A DNA stretch of 64,000 nucleotides from Acinetobacter sp. ANC 3813 (GTDB lineage Bacteria; Pseudomonadota; Gammaproteobacteria; Pseudomonadales; Moraxellaceae): the NCBI RefSeq assembly GCF_002135435.1, contig NZ_NEGK01000006.1, positions 1 through 64,000 on the forward strand, in the 5' to 3' direction. The notes beneath the pieces were generated by a model. The model ran no database searches, was not told where the DNA came from, and worked only from the letters and a program-made list of their open reading frames with translations. Within the stretch, counting starts at the first letter, position 1; the number at the start of each line of letters is the position of its first letter. Below are positions 57,559 through 64,000 of this stretch, one piece after another. The position numbers and the translations under genes were made by a program.

Positions 57559-58296
57559 TCAATACGCCGTTTTCCTTAAAACGTACTCAATTGCATTATT
57601 GAGCAATTGATTTCCCTGCAAAAATTTCTCCTTTGGCGTCTTCTTCAGCTCCGCTTCATTCTGCACATGCGCCCCGTTAAATAGCGCCAACTCTTCATCA
57701 TCCTCTAAGAATAGGGCAAGGCTTTCTGGGGTGATTTCAGGATGAAACTGGAATCCCAATACATTTTTGCCGATTTGATACATTTGATTGCGGCAGACCT
57801 CATTCTCTGCCAAATGGACCGCCCCTTTGGGAATTTCAAAGGTTTCTGAATGCCACTGCATCACATTGAAATGCTCGGGCAGTTCAAAGCAGCCGTCAGG
57901 GATATAATTCATTTTGCGCACTGACGTCCACCCCAGCTCCTGCTGCGCATTTTTACTGACTGCCGCTCCCAATGCATTGGCAATCATCTGTCCGCCCAAG
58001 CATAAGCCAATCGCAGGCTTCCCCAATGCCAAATACCGCCTGAGCCAGCGCTTTTCAATTTTCAGCCATGGATAGTTGGCTTCATCATTTACACTCATTG
58101 TCCCGCCCATAATAATCAAAAGATCTACATCTTCCACATTTGGCAATGCTTCTATGTCGAGGGCTAAATCCAAAGGCAATGCAAAAAACTCTGTTGCTGT
58201 AATTTGCGCATTCATTTCTTTTAAATATGCAAAACAGCTTCCGAACCCTTCACCAGCAATATGCTGAAAATAATGCACTTTCAAATGCGACTTCAT
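57559..58296 (-). CDS. class I glutamine amidotransferase-like protein
   Basis: A 245-residue stand-alone GATase domain. The nucleophile loop GLCLGGQ has C99, and the histidine/glutamate pair is H185 and E187 in FQFHPEITPE; the oxyanion segment MGGTMSVND precedes it. This is the GMP-synthase-like single-domain group, whose members hydrolyse glutamine or gamma-glutamyl compounds for unknown partners. No partner synthase lies nearby. It is a leftward gene divergent from metC. Confidence 0.88.
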   Translation of the reverse strand: MKSHLKVHYFQHIAGEGFGSCFAYLKEMNAQITATEFFALPLDLALDIEALPNVEDVDLLIIMGGTMSVNDEANYPWLKIEKRWLRRYLALGKPAIGLCLGGQMIANALGAAVSKNAQQELGWTSVRKMNYIPDGCFELPEHFNVMQWHSETFEIPKGAVHLAENEVCRNQMYQIGKNVLGFQFHPEITPESLALFLEDDEELALFNGAHVQNEAELKKTPKEKFLQGNQLLNNAIEYVLRKTAY

Positions 58297-58456
58297 GCGC
58301 CATACCTATTGTTGTAGCTATAGCCATGCTTTTGCAAAATTGAAGCCAACTTTGCGTTTTGCATACCTCTATTAAACAATTCATACAATTTGTGGCGAAA
58401 TACAGCGCAATAACTTAATCTTCAACTCAAGATAGACCCCATTTTAGAGCTTTGCT

Positions 58457-59659
58457 GTGAAAAAAAACCGCCAAACCGCATTGATTCATGCACCACGAAA
58501 AGCCCCTCAATATATATCGACTGTTCAGCCTCCCTTATTTCGTGCATCAACCATTATTTTTGAAAGTACTGATGCCCTATTTAATCGCCATTGGACAGAC
58601 CGCTACGACTACAGCTACGGAACACATGGCACACCCACAACCTTCACTTTAGGCGATCAAATTGCGCAGCTGGAAGGCGGTGAATACAGCCTGCTGGCGC
58701 CCAGCGGCTTGTCTGCTATCAATCTGGTGAATTCATGCCTTTTAGCGCATGGCGATGAAGTTTGGGTTGCAAACAATATTTATGGGCCAAACATGGAGCA
58801 TTTGCGCAACCTGCAAACGCGTTACGGCATAGACGTGAAGGTATATAACCCTATTGATGCCTCCACTTTCCAGCCTTCTGATAAAGCCAAATTGATTTGG
58901 CTGGAAGCTGCAGGCTCAATCACGCTAGAGTTTCCTGACCTGACACAATTGGTGAAGAAAGCGCAGGCACATCAGGTTTTAACAGTCTTAGATAATACTT
59001 GGGGCGCTGGCCTAGCTTTTAATGCCTTCGATTTTGGCGCCGAACATTTAAGCGTCGATATTACGGTTCATGCGCTGACCAAATATCCAAGCGGCGGCGG
59101 CGACATCCTGATGGGTTCAGTGGTCACCCGCGATCAAAAACTGCATCATCAATTATTCCGCATGCATGCCATTCAAGGCATTGCTATTTCTGGCGACGAT
59201 GCCGCACAAGTGCAGCGCAGCCTAGCCTCTATGCAAGTCCGTTATGAACATCAATCTCAAAGCGCTTTGACGCTTATGCAATGGCTGAAGCAGCAGCCCG
59301 AATTCGCTCAGGTGCTGCATCCAGCTGATTCTGCTTCTGCGGGCCATACCTATTGGGAAGAGATTTGTACAAATGGCCACAGCGCTGGCTTGGTCAGCGT
59401 GATTTTCCAGCCTGAATATGACCTAAAAGCCGTCCGCGCTTTCTGCGACCGTTTAAGTTTATTTAAACTGGGTTTCAGCTGGGGCGGGCCTATCAGCCTC
59501 GTTATGCTCTACGATTTAAAAGGCATGCGCGCACTGGAGCATACACATTTACAACAAGGATTATTGGTCCGCTTCTGCATAGGGCTGGAACATCCACAAG
59601 ATTTAATTCAAGATATAGAAAACGCGTTAAAACAATTGAAAATACTGCAAAACGAATAA
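58457..59659 (+). CDS. metC: cystathionine beta-lyase
   Basis: PLP-dependent lyase converting cystathionine to homocysteine, pyruvate and ammonia in methionine synthesis. The 400-residue protein has the Cys/Met metabolism PLP fold with the lysine K209 in [13 protein letters not shown], the [24 protein letters not shown] segment and the C-terminal [14 protein letters not shown]. The start is GTG at 58457. Cystathionine gamma-synthase-type paralogues share this fold, but the WGGPISL end fits the beta-lyase. Confidence 0.9.
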   Translation: MKKNRQTALIHAPRKAPQYISTVQPPLFRASTIIFESTDALFNRHWTDRYDYSYGTHGTPTTFTLGDQIAQLEGGEYSLLAPSGLSAINLVNSCLLAHGDEVWVANNIYGPNMEHLRNLQTRYGIDVKVYNPIDASTFQPSDKAKLIWLEAAGSITLEFPDLTQLVKKAQAHQVLTVLDNTWGAGLAFNAFDFGAEHLSVDITVHALTKYPSGGGDILMGSVVTRDQKLHHQLFRMHAIQGIAISGDDAAQVQRSLASMQVRYEHQSQSALTLMQWLKQQPEFAQVLHPADSASAGHTYWEEICTNGHSAGLVSVIFQPEYDLKAVRAFCDRLSLFKLGFSWGGPISLVMLYDLKGMRALEHTHLQQGLLVRFCIGLEHPQDLIQDIENALKQLKILQNE

Positions 59660-59681
59660 ATCAGAAAGAATAGGAAAATTT

Positions 59682-61265
59682 ATGGGCACACCAATCGTCA
59701 TTGCCAAAAAGACCGCCAATACGCAGCAGGATATTGTGCTGCATTCACAATTTGCCAACCGTCACGGCCTGATTGCCGGCGCAACGGGAACGGGGAAAAC
59801 CGTGACCTTAAAAGTATTGGCGGAAAGTTTTTCCCGCATTGGTGTGCCCGTGTTTTTAGCCGATGCCAAAGGCGATGTGTCCAGTCTTGCGAAGGCAGGT
59901 GAAAGCAATGCTAAATTTGATGAGCGTATTAAAAGCTTAAATATAGAGTCCATTCCCTTTGCCGCCTCTCCCGTGGTGTTTTGGGATTTATTTGGACAGC
60001 AGGGTCATCCGATTCGCACCACAGTCTCTGAAATTGGGCCGCTGCTTCTGGCGCAAATGCTGAATCTGAATGATACGCAGGAAGGCGTGCTGTCTGCAGT
60101 GTTCCGTATTGCGGATGATCAAGGGCTTTTGCTGATTGACTTTAAAGATTTAAAAGCCATGATCAGCTATGTAACTGAGCATGCCGCAGAATTTAAAGCG
60201 GAATACGGCAACCTGTCTCCCGCCAGTTTGGGCGCCATTCAGCGCAATTTATTGGCGCTGGCAGATCAAGGCGGCGACCAGTTCTTTGGCGAACCCAGCT
60301 TAAATATTCTTGATTTTATTCAAACCGATAGCCAAGGCCGCGGCAACATTAACCTGCTTGCGGCAGATAAGCTGATGAACACACCAAAACTGTATGCCAC
60401 TTTTTTGCTGTGGATGCTGTCAGAACTGTTTGAACAGCTGCCGGAAGTCGGCGATATGGACAAACCTAAATTGGTCTTTTTCTTTGATGAAGCGCATTTG
60501 CTGTTTGACAATGCCAGCGCAGCACTGCAGGAAAAAATTGAACAGGTGGTGCGTCTAATTCGCTCTAAAGGCGTCGGTATTTATTTTGTCACGCAAAACC
60601 CGCTGGATTTACCGGAAAGTGTTTTAGGTCAGCTGGGTAACCGTGTGCAGCATGCGCTGCGTGCATTTACACCTAAAGATCAAAAAGCAGTAAAAATTGC
60701 AGCAGACACCTTCCGCGCCAATCCTGAATTTAAGGTCGATCAGGCCATTACCGAACTGGGTGTGGGTGAAGCTCTAATCAGCTGTCTAGATGAACAAGGC
60801 ACACCGCAAATCGTAGAACGCGGATGGGTCATGCCGCCCTACTCTTCATTTAGCCCCATCACACTAGAAGAGCGCAAAGCTTTAATGGCGCAAAGCATTG
60901 TTGCTGGAATTTATGAGCAGCACTTAGACCGTGAGAGCGCCTTTGAACTGCTGCAGCAAAAAGTCGCTGACCGGCAGCAGCAAGCGGTTCAAGCCGAACA
61001 AGATAAAGTGCAGGCCAAAGAGCAAGAAATTTTCGCAAAACAGCAGGCCAAAGAACAAGCCGCACTCGAAAAAGCCCAAGCCAAGGAACAGGAGCGCATT
61101 GCGCGTGAACAGGCCAAAGAAGCTGAACGTTCGGCTAAGCAGCGCGAAAAGCTGATTCAGGATACCGTTGGCACTTTTGCCAAAAGCGCTGCCCGCAGCT
61201 TAGGCGGCAGTACAGGTCAAAAAATTGTCCGCGGATTGCTCGGTTCACTGTTCGGCAGCAAATAA
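59682..61265 (+). CDS. HerA-like (DUF853) ATPase
   Basis: A 527-residue P-loop ATPase of the bacterial HerA-like/DUF853 group. Walker A GATGTGKT (33-40), Walker [12 protein letters not shown] with its DEAH-like box, and the arginine-containing [19 protein letters not shown] segment are intact. Residues 410-505 form a Glu/Gln/Ala/Lys-rich coiled coil with AKEQ repeats, then an [20 protein letters not shown] end. HerA proteins are DNA pumps or translocases, often with a NurA nuclease, but no nuclease gene is adjacent here. It follows metC by 22 bp and may be co-transcribed. Confidence 0.88.
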   Translation: MGTPIVIAKKTANTQQDIVLHSQFANRHGLIAGATGTGKTVTLKVLAESFSRIGVPVFLADAKGDVSSLAKAGESNAKFDERIKSLNIESIPFAASPVVFWDLFGQQGHPIRTTVSEIGPLLLAQMLNLNDTQEGVLSAVFRIADDQGLLLIDFKDLKAMISYVTEHAAEFKAEYGNLSPASLGAIQRNLLALADQGGDQFFGEPSLNILDFIQTDSQGRGNINLLAADKLMNTPKLYATFLLWMLSELFEQLPEVGDMDKPKLVFFFDEAHLLFDNASAALQEKIEQVVRLIRSKGVGIYFVTQNPLDLPESVLGQLGNRVQHALRAFTPKDQKAVKIAADTFRANPEFKVDQAITELGVGEALISCLDEQGTPQIVERGWVMPPYSSFSPITLEERKALMAQSIVAGIYEQHLDRESAFELLQQKVADRQQQAVQAEQDKVQAKEQEIFAKQQAKEQAALEKAQAKEQERIAREQAKEAERSAKQREKLIQDTVGTFAKSAARSLGGSTGQKIVRGLLGSLFGSK

Positions 61266-61293
61266 TCTAAAAGTTCAATCAATTTGATTAAAA

Positions 61294-61326
61294 TTATGGG
61301 ATATTTTTATATCCCATAATTTTTTT
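61294..61326 (+). terminator. intrinsic terminator after the HerA-like gene
   Basis: Perfect 11-bp stem TTATGGGATAT/ATATCCCATAA (61294-61304 with 61309-61319) with a TTTT loop and a following T run. It isolates the hmp region from metC-HerA transcription. Confidence 0.85.
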
Positions 61327-61339
61327 AAGGTTTTATTAA

Positions 61340-61362
61340 AAGATGTATTGTGAATACACATT
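61340..61362. promoter_or_regulatory. upstream imperfect NsrR operator
   Basis: AAGATGTATTG-T-GAATACACATT: imperfect 11-1-11 inverted repeat of the NsrR type, with centre 25 bp upstream of the perfect site. It overlaps a -35-like TTGTGA (61348-61353) of the hmp promoter. Confidence 0.6.
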
Positions 61363-61364
61363 TA

Positions 61365-61387
61365 AAGATGTATTTTAAATACATCTT
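61365..61387. promoter_or_regulatory. perfect NsrR operator
   Basis: A 23-bp perfect 11-1-11 palindrome with arms AAGATGTATTT and AAATACATCTT, matching the known gammaproteobacterial NsrR consensus. A -10-like TATTTT (61371-61376) lies inside it, 17 bp from TTGTGA. NsrR binding would directly block RNA polymerase; loss of its iron-sulfur cluster by nitric oxide would relieve it. Confidence 0.85.
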
Positions 61388-61410
61388 ATAGCTTACATAG
61401 AAGTTTCAGC

Positions 61411-62169
61411 ATGACTCCTCAACACATCGAACTTGTTAAATCGACCGTTCCTGTACTGCGTGAAAATGGCGTTGCATTAACCAGCTATTTCTACAACCGT
61501 ATGCTGAACAATAATCCAGATCTTAAAAACGTGTTCAACCTTGACCACCAAAGCACTGGACGTCAGCCGCGCGCGCTGGCTGCCGCAGTTTTAGCATATG
61601 CTGAACACATTGAAAATCCAAGCGTATTGGCAAAAGCGATCGAACACATCACCACTAAACATGTAAGCTTGGACATTAAGCCTGAGCAATATTCAATTGT
61701 TGGCGAGAACCTGCTGCACTCGATCAGCGAAGTGCTGAATGTACCGATGGAATCAGATTTAATTGCAGCCTGGAAAGCGGCTTACCTTCAGCTGGCAGAT
61801 ATTTTGATTGGTGTTGAAAAAGCCAAATACGAAGCGCTTGCTGCTGAAAATGGCGGCTGGGCTGGCTGGCGCGGGTTCAGCATCAGCAATGTTGAAGAAA
61901 CTGAAGCTGGCAAACGCTTCACACTGGCAGCACAAGATGGTCAAGCGGTAACTGCTGCAGAGGCAGGTCAATATATTTCAGTAAAAGTGAAAGTACCGGG
62001 CCACGGCATTGAACAGCCGCAGCAATATAAATTCGCTGCAGCGCAAGGCAACAACCAGTTTGTTTTTGATGTTAAACCTGAAGAAAACCATACTGAATAC
62101 TCTGTATCCAACATTCTGCTCAGCCACTATAAAGCAGGCGATGCCGTTCAGGTTTCTGCACCGCTTTAA
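61411..62169 (+). CDS. hmp: truncated flavohaemoglobin (globin plus partial FAD domain)
   Basis: Relative of Hmp nitric-oxide dioxygenase. At 252 residues it keeps the complete globin domain (1-~140): Y28 (B10), Q52 (E7), proximal H84 and Y94, matching E. coli Y29, Q53, H85 and Y95. A partial flavin domain follows (~150-252). It ends at VQVSAPL, where full-length Hmp continues into about 145 residues of reductase. The flavin motif RxYS is replaced by QQYKF. It therefore probably cannot self-reduce and would need an external reductase. The open frame ends in a normal stop with no downstream remnant. Confidence 0.88.
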   Translation: MTPQHIELVKSTVPVLRENGVALTSYFYNRMLNNNPDLKNVFNLDHQSTGRQPRALAAAVLAYAEHIENPSVLAKAIEHITTKHVSLDIKPEQYSIVGENLLHSISEVLNVPMESDLIAAWKAAYLQLADILIGVEKAKYEALAAENGGWAGWRGFSISNVEETEAGKRFTLAAQDGQAVTAAEAGQYISVKVKVPGHGIEQPQQYKFAAAQGNNQFVFDVKPEENHTEYSVSNILLSHYKAGDAVQVSAPL

Positions 62170-62178
62170 ACTGAATGA

Positions 62179-62239
62179 CAGGCGTCTGTGTAGCTTGAAC
62201 GTTCCTTTCAAGGCACTTTCAAGCTACACTAAACGCCTG
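62179..62239. repeat. 61-nt hairpin in the hmp-nsrR spacer
   Basis: Outer arms CAGGCGT/ACGCCTG (7 bp) and inner arms GTGTAGCTTGAA/TTCAAGCTACAC (12 bp, perfect) enclose an 18-nt loop. The sequence CTTTCAAG occurs twice (62205-62212 and 62216-62223), so the inner left arm can pair with either copy. No T run follows, so it is not a simple terminator; it could be an attenuator or processing element. Confidence 0.7.
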
Positions 62240-62259
62240 TTCCCAGCATTATTTCAAAC

Positions 62260-62703
62260 ATGCAGCTGAATAAATTTACCGATTATGCCCTGCGTCTGCT
62301 GATGTACATTGCTCAGCCTAAAGCGCTGCCCTACACCATTGCAGAAATTGCAGAAGATCTACAGGTCTCGCAAAATCATTTGGTGAAAATTGTGCATTTT
62401 ATGGCAAAGCAGGATTGGCTGATTACCACTCGCGGCAAAGGCGGCGGCATTCGTCTTAATCCGCAAGCGCTGAATTATAAATTAGGGGAAATTGTGCGCA
62501 TTTTACAGCGCGAAACTCCAATCGTAGAATGTAACACCCCACCCTGTGTATTGCGCAGCAACTGCGGACTGAAAGGCATTTTAGACCAAGCGGTAGAACA
62601 GTTTTATCAAAGCCTTGACCAATATACGCTGGCTGATGTGCTGAGCACGCCGCCATCATCAAAATACACCACACAATCCCCCATTCAGATGATCAATCTC
62701 TAA
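62260..62703 (+). CDS. nsrR: Rrf2-family nitric-oxide-sensing repressor NsrR
   Basis: Iron-sulfur transcriptional repressor that loses its cluster on nitric-oxide exposure. The 147-residue protein begins MQLNKFTDYALRLLMYIAQ, the Rrf2 helix-turn-helix, and has the RGKGGGIRL wing. The cluster cysteines are C91, C96 and C102 (ECNTPPCVLRSNCGL), at the same numbering as E. coli NsrR. It lies 90 bp after the globin gene with NsrR operators upstream of that gene, so the two probably form one autoregulated unit. Confidence 0.92.
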   Translation: MQLNKFTDYALRLLMYIAQPKALPYTIAEIAEDLQVSQNHLVKIVHFMAKQDWLITTRGKGGGIRLNPQALNYKLGEIVRILQRETPIVECNTPPCVLRSNCGLKGILDQAVEQFYQSLDQYTLADVLSTPPSSKYTTQSPIQMINL

Positions 62704-62815
62704 ATCCGCAGCGCGCATTTTCCGAATGTTCTGCCGATCTGAACGATCAAAGTTCGCTTGCCCGAACGACTTCCTTTATAATAGCTGCTTGTAGATCAGT
62801 CATTGAAGTTAAGTT

Positions 62816-63706
62816 ATGCATCAGCACAGAGGAAAATCTCGAAACAGTAAAACGGCCAACGCGCCAAAGCAAAAGATCAGCTATGAGAAAAAAGTTGATC
62901 CTGCTATTACTGAATACTCTGTACGCGCATTAAACTGGTTGCGCAGAGCTGAGTTCTTAATGAGTGCGCCAAAACTTAATTTGTGCGTCGAAGATACCGG
63001 TTATGAAATTGCCTTTGCCGGACGTTCAAATGCAGGAAAGTCCAGCGCAATTAATGCCTTGACCAACCAAAAGCAATTGGCTCGCGCGTCTAAACGCCCT
63101 GGCCGCACCCAAATGATCAACTTTTTCAGCTTAGGCAATCCAGATCAGCGCTTGGTCGATTTACCAGGCTATGGCTATGCCGCCGTGCCGGAAGCCATGA
63201 AAATTGTTTGGCAAAAAGAGCTGGAAAATTACCTGATTCACCGTGAAAGCCTGCAAGGCCTCGTCCTGCTCATGGATATCCGCCATCCCTTGCAGCACTT
63301 TGACATTATGATGCTGGAATGGGCGTATTCACGTAAATTGTTCGTGCATGTGCTGCTGACTAAATCAGACAAGCTAAACCGCGGACCTGCATCTAAAGCG
63401 CTGCAGGAAGTGAAAGCGCAGCTGAAAAAAATGAAACTGCAGTTTTCCATTCAGCTGTTTTCATCGCTGAATAAAGAAGGCTTACAGGAACTGGCCAGCG
63501 TAATGGGCGGACGCCTCAATTTCACGCTGGAACAAGCTGTACAGTTCGATTTGGACAGCATTCCTGATGCTGAAGCGGATGATGACGATACTGACGAGTT
63601 TGATGCTGATGCTGAACTTTTTGATTCCGAAGAAGCCTTGGATTTTGAAGACGCTGCGCCGCTGGAAACAGGAAATTCAGCTGAGCCCAACGAAGGCAAA
63701 TCTTGA
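62816..63706 (+). CDS. engB: ribosome biogenesis GTPase EngB
   Basis: YihA/YsxC-type GTPase needed for 50S assembly. G1 GRSNAGKSS (69-77), G2 T in RPGRTQ, G3 DLPGYG, G4 TKSD are intact. At 296 residues it is about 85 longer than E. coli YihA. It has a basic N-terminal extension of 45-50 residues and an acidic C-terminal tail (from 250, Asp/Glu-rich, ADDDDTDEFDADAE). The start at 62816 is the first ATG; the later M50 (SAPKLNLCVEDT) is an alternative that would give about 247 residues. Confidence 0.93.
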   Translation: MHQHRGKSRNSKTANAPKQKISYEKKVDPAITEYSVRALNWLRRAEFLMSAPKLNLCVEDTGYEIAFAGRSNAGKSSAINALTNQKQLARASKRPGRTQMINFFSLGNPDQRLVDLPGYGYAAVPEAMKIVWQKELENYLIHRESLQGLVLLMDIRHPLQHFDIMMLEWAYSRKLFVHVLLTKSDKLNRGPASKALQEVKAQLKKMKLQFSIQLFSSLNKEGLQELASVMGGRLNFTLEQAVQFDLDSIPDAEADDDDTDEFDADAELFDSEEALDFEDAAPLETGNSAEPNEGKS

Positions 63707-63755
63707 TGTGATGTGTTTTGTCAGACAAAAAGCATCATGAAAAGATAGTGAAATG

Positions 63756-63790
63756 TCCTGTATTGCTAATCACAATGCAGGATTTTTTTT
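63756..63790 (+). terminator. intrinsic terminator of engB
   Basis: TCCTGTATTG/CAATGCAGGA stem (one G-U) with a 7-nt loop, followed by TTTTTTTT. Confidence 0.85.
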
Positions 63791-63846
63791 CCATACTGAT
63801 CCTATGAAAAATGTGAATTGACTCGCACAACAATAAGGACAGTATG

Positions 63847-64000
63847 ATGACGCTTCTCTCCCGCCTAAAAAAATCTAAAATCGGCTCATCTATCCGCTAC
63901 AGCATTCGGCCGCGAAAAGTAAAATTTGAATGGACAGACACCCCGATTGACTGGGTGCCTAATCAGCCTTTTGTCAGCTATTTCATTAATGAAATTAATA
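63847..64000 (+). CDS. predicted metal-dependent hydrolase, N-terminal fragment (runs off window)
   Basis: The start of a rightward gene cut by the window edge. From the ATG at 63847, with AAGGA 7 nt upstream, about 50 residues are visible: TLLSRLKKSKIGSSIRYSIR then RKVKFEWTDTPIDWVPNQPF. This start resembles a family of predicted metal-dependent hydrolases (PF10118) common in Acinetobacter, but the metal-binding residues lie beyond the edge. An ATG at 63844 is an alternative start. Confidence 0.6.
   Translation, partial: MTLLSRLKKSKIGSSIRYSIRPRKVKFEWTDTPIDWVPNQPFVSYFINEIN

Overview
The window reads as an ordinary chromosomal segment of an Acinetobacter-type gammaproteobacterium (Moraxellaceae). 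The evidence is gene content and order (miaB-phoH-ybeY, a rpsJ-to-rplQ ribosomal block, an AlmA-type alkane monooxygenase, tandem DUF2789 genes, a DUF3108 protein), AT-rich spacers and a rich set of small Acinetobacter-style secreted hypotheticals. No phage, IS element, CRISPR array, integron or plasmid function was seen. The species cannot be fixed by eye.

Layout. 1-250: leader and two tandem promoters of an rRNA operon running leftwards out of the window. 0.3-9.2 kb: leftward hypothetical, pssA and rlmJ; rightward 2OG-Fe(II) oxygenase and a helical hypothetical; then leftward tandem DUF2789 genes, mdh, a secreted hypothetical and slt. 9.5-17.7 kb: miaB-phoH-ybeY operon, several small envelope or hypothetical genes, a TonB-like protein, DUF3108, xpt and a split zinc-ribbon membrane protein. 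17.8-26.9 kb: an unannotated 59-aa secreted peptide, wrbA, a YihY/BrkB protein, two adjacent EamA transporters with a divergent AraC regulator, a Sel1 lipoprotein, an FAH-family hydrolase, a YcxB-like protein and a double SRPBCC-like secreted protein whose stop codon lies in a 12-copy 8-bp tandem repeat. 27.0-27.8 kb: three identical tRNA-Arg(ACG) genes and one tRNA-Ser(GCT). 28-34.4 kb: rnr, prlC, yheV-like, a membrane-anchored coiled-coil protein and a DMT transporter. 34.4-39.7 kb: fused TRAP permease, rhombosortase, a TatT-like lipoprotein, a 34-aa membrane peptide and sdhE-ygfX. 39.9-43.5 kb: a long-chain-type acyl-CoA dehydrogenase, an amber-interrupted alpha/beta hydrolase and almA. 43.7-57.3 kb: the S10-spc-alpha ribosomal supercluster with secY and rpoA, all leftward from one recognisable promoter. 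57.5-64 kb: a class I glutamine amidotransferase, metC, a HerA-like ATPase, a truncated flavohaemoglobin under an NsrR operator followed by nsrR, engB, and the start of a predicted metal-dependent hydrolase.

How the genes work together. The right end is a compact nitric-oxide response module: an Rrf2/NsrR repressor with the three cluster cysteines, two operator-like palindromes in the upstream promoter region, and a globin that keeps its haem pocket but has lost the reductase half. The 40-43 kb region suggests long-chain alkane/fatty-acyl catabolism (AlmA plus an LCAD-like dehydrogenase). The 34-39 kb region suggests a lipoprotein-assisted TRAP importer without a local DctP. The rest is translation, cell-envelope and central-metabolism housekeeping.

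Most of the window is core genome. The points most worth a second look are the reductase-less flavohaemoglobin and its structured spacer, a large perfect palindrome over the xpt promoter, two sub-60-residue secreted or membrane peptides, a glycine-zipper protein inserted into a zinc ribbon, and the amber-interrupted hydrolase.
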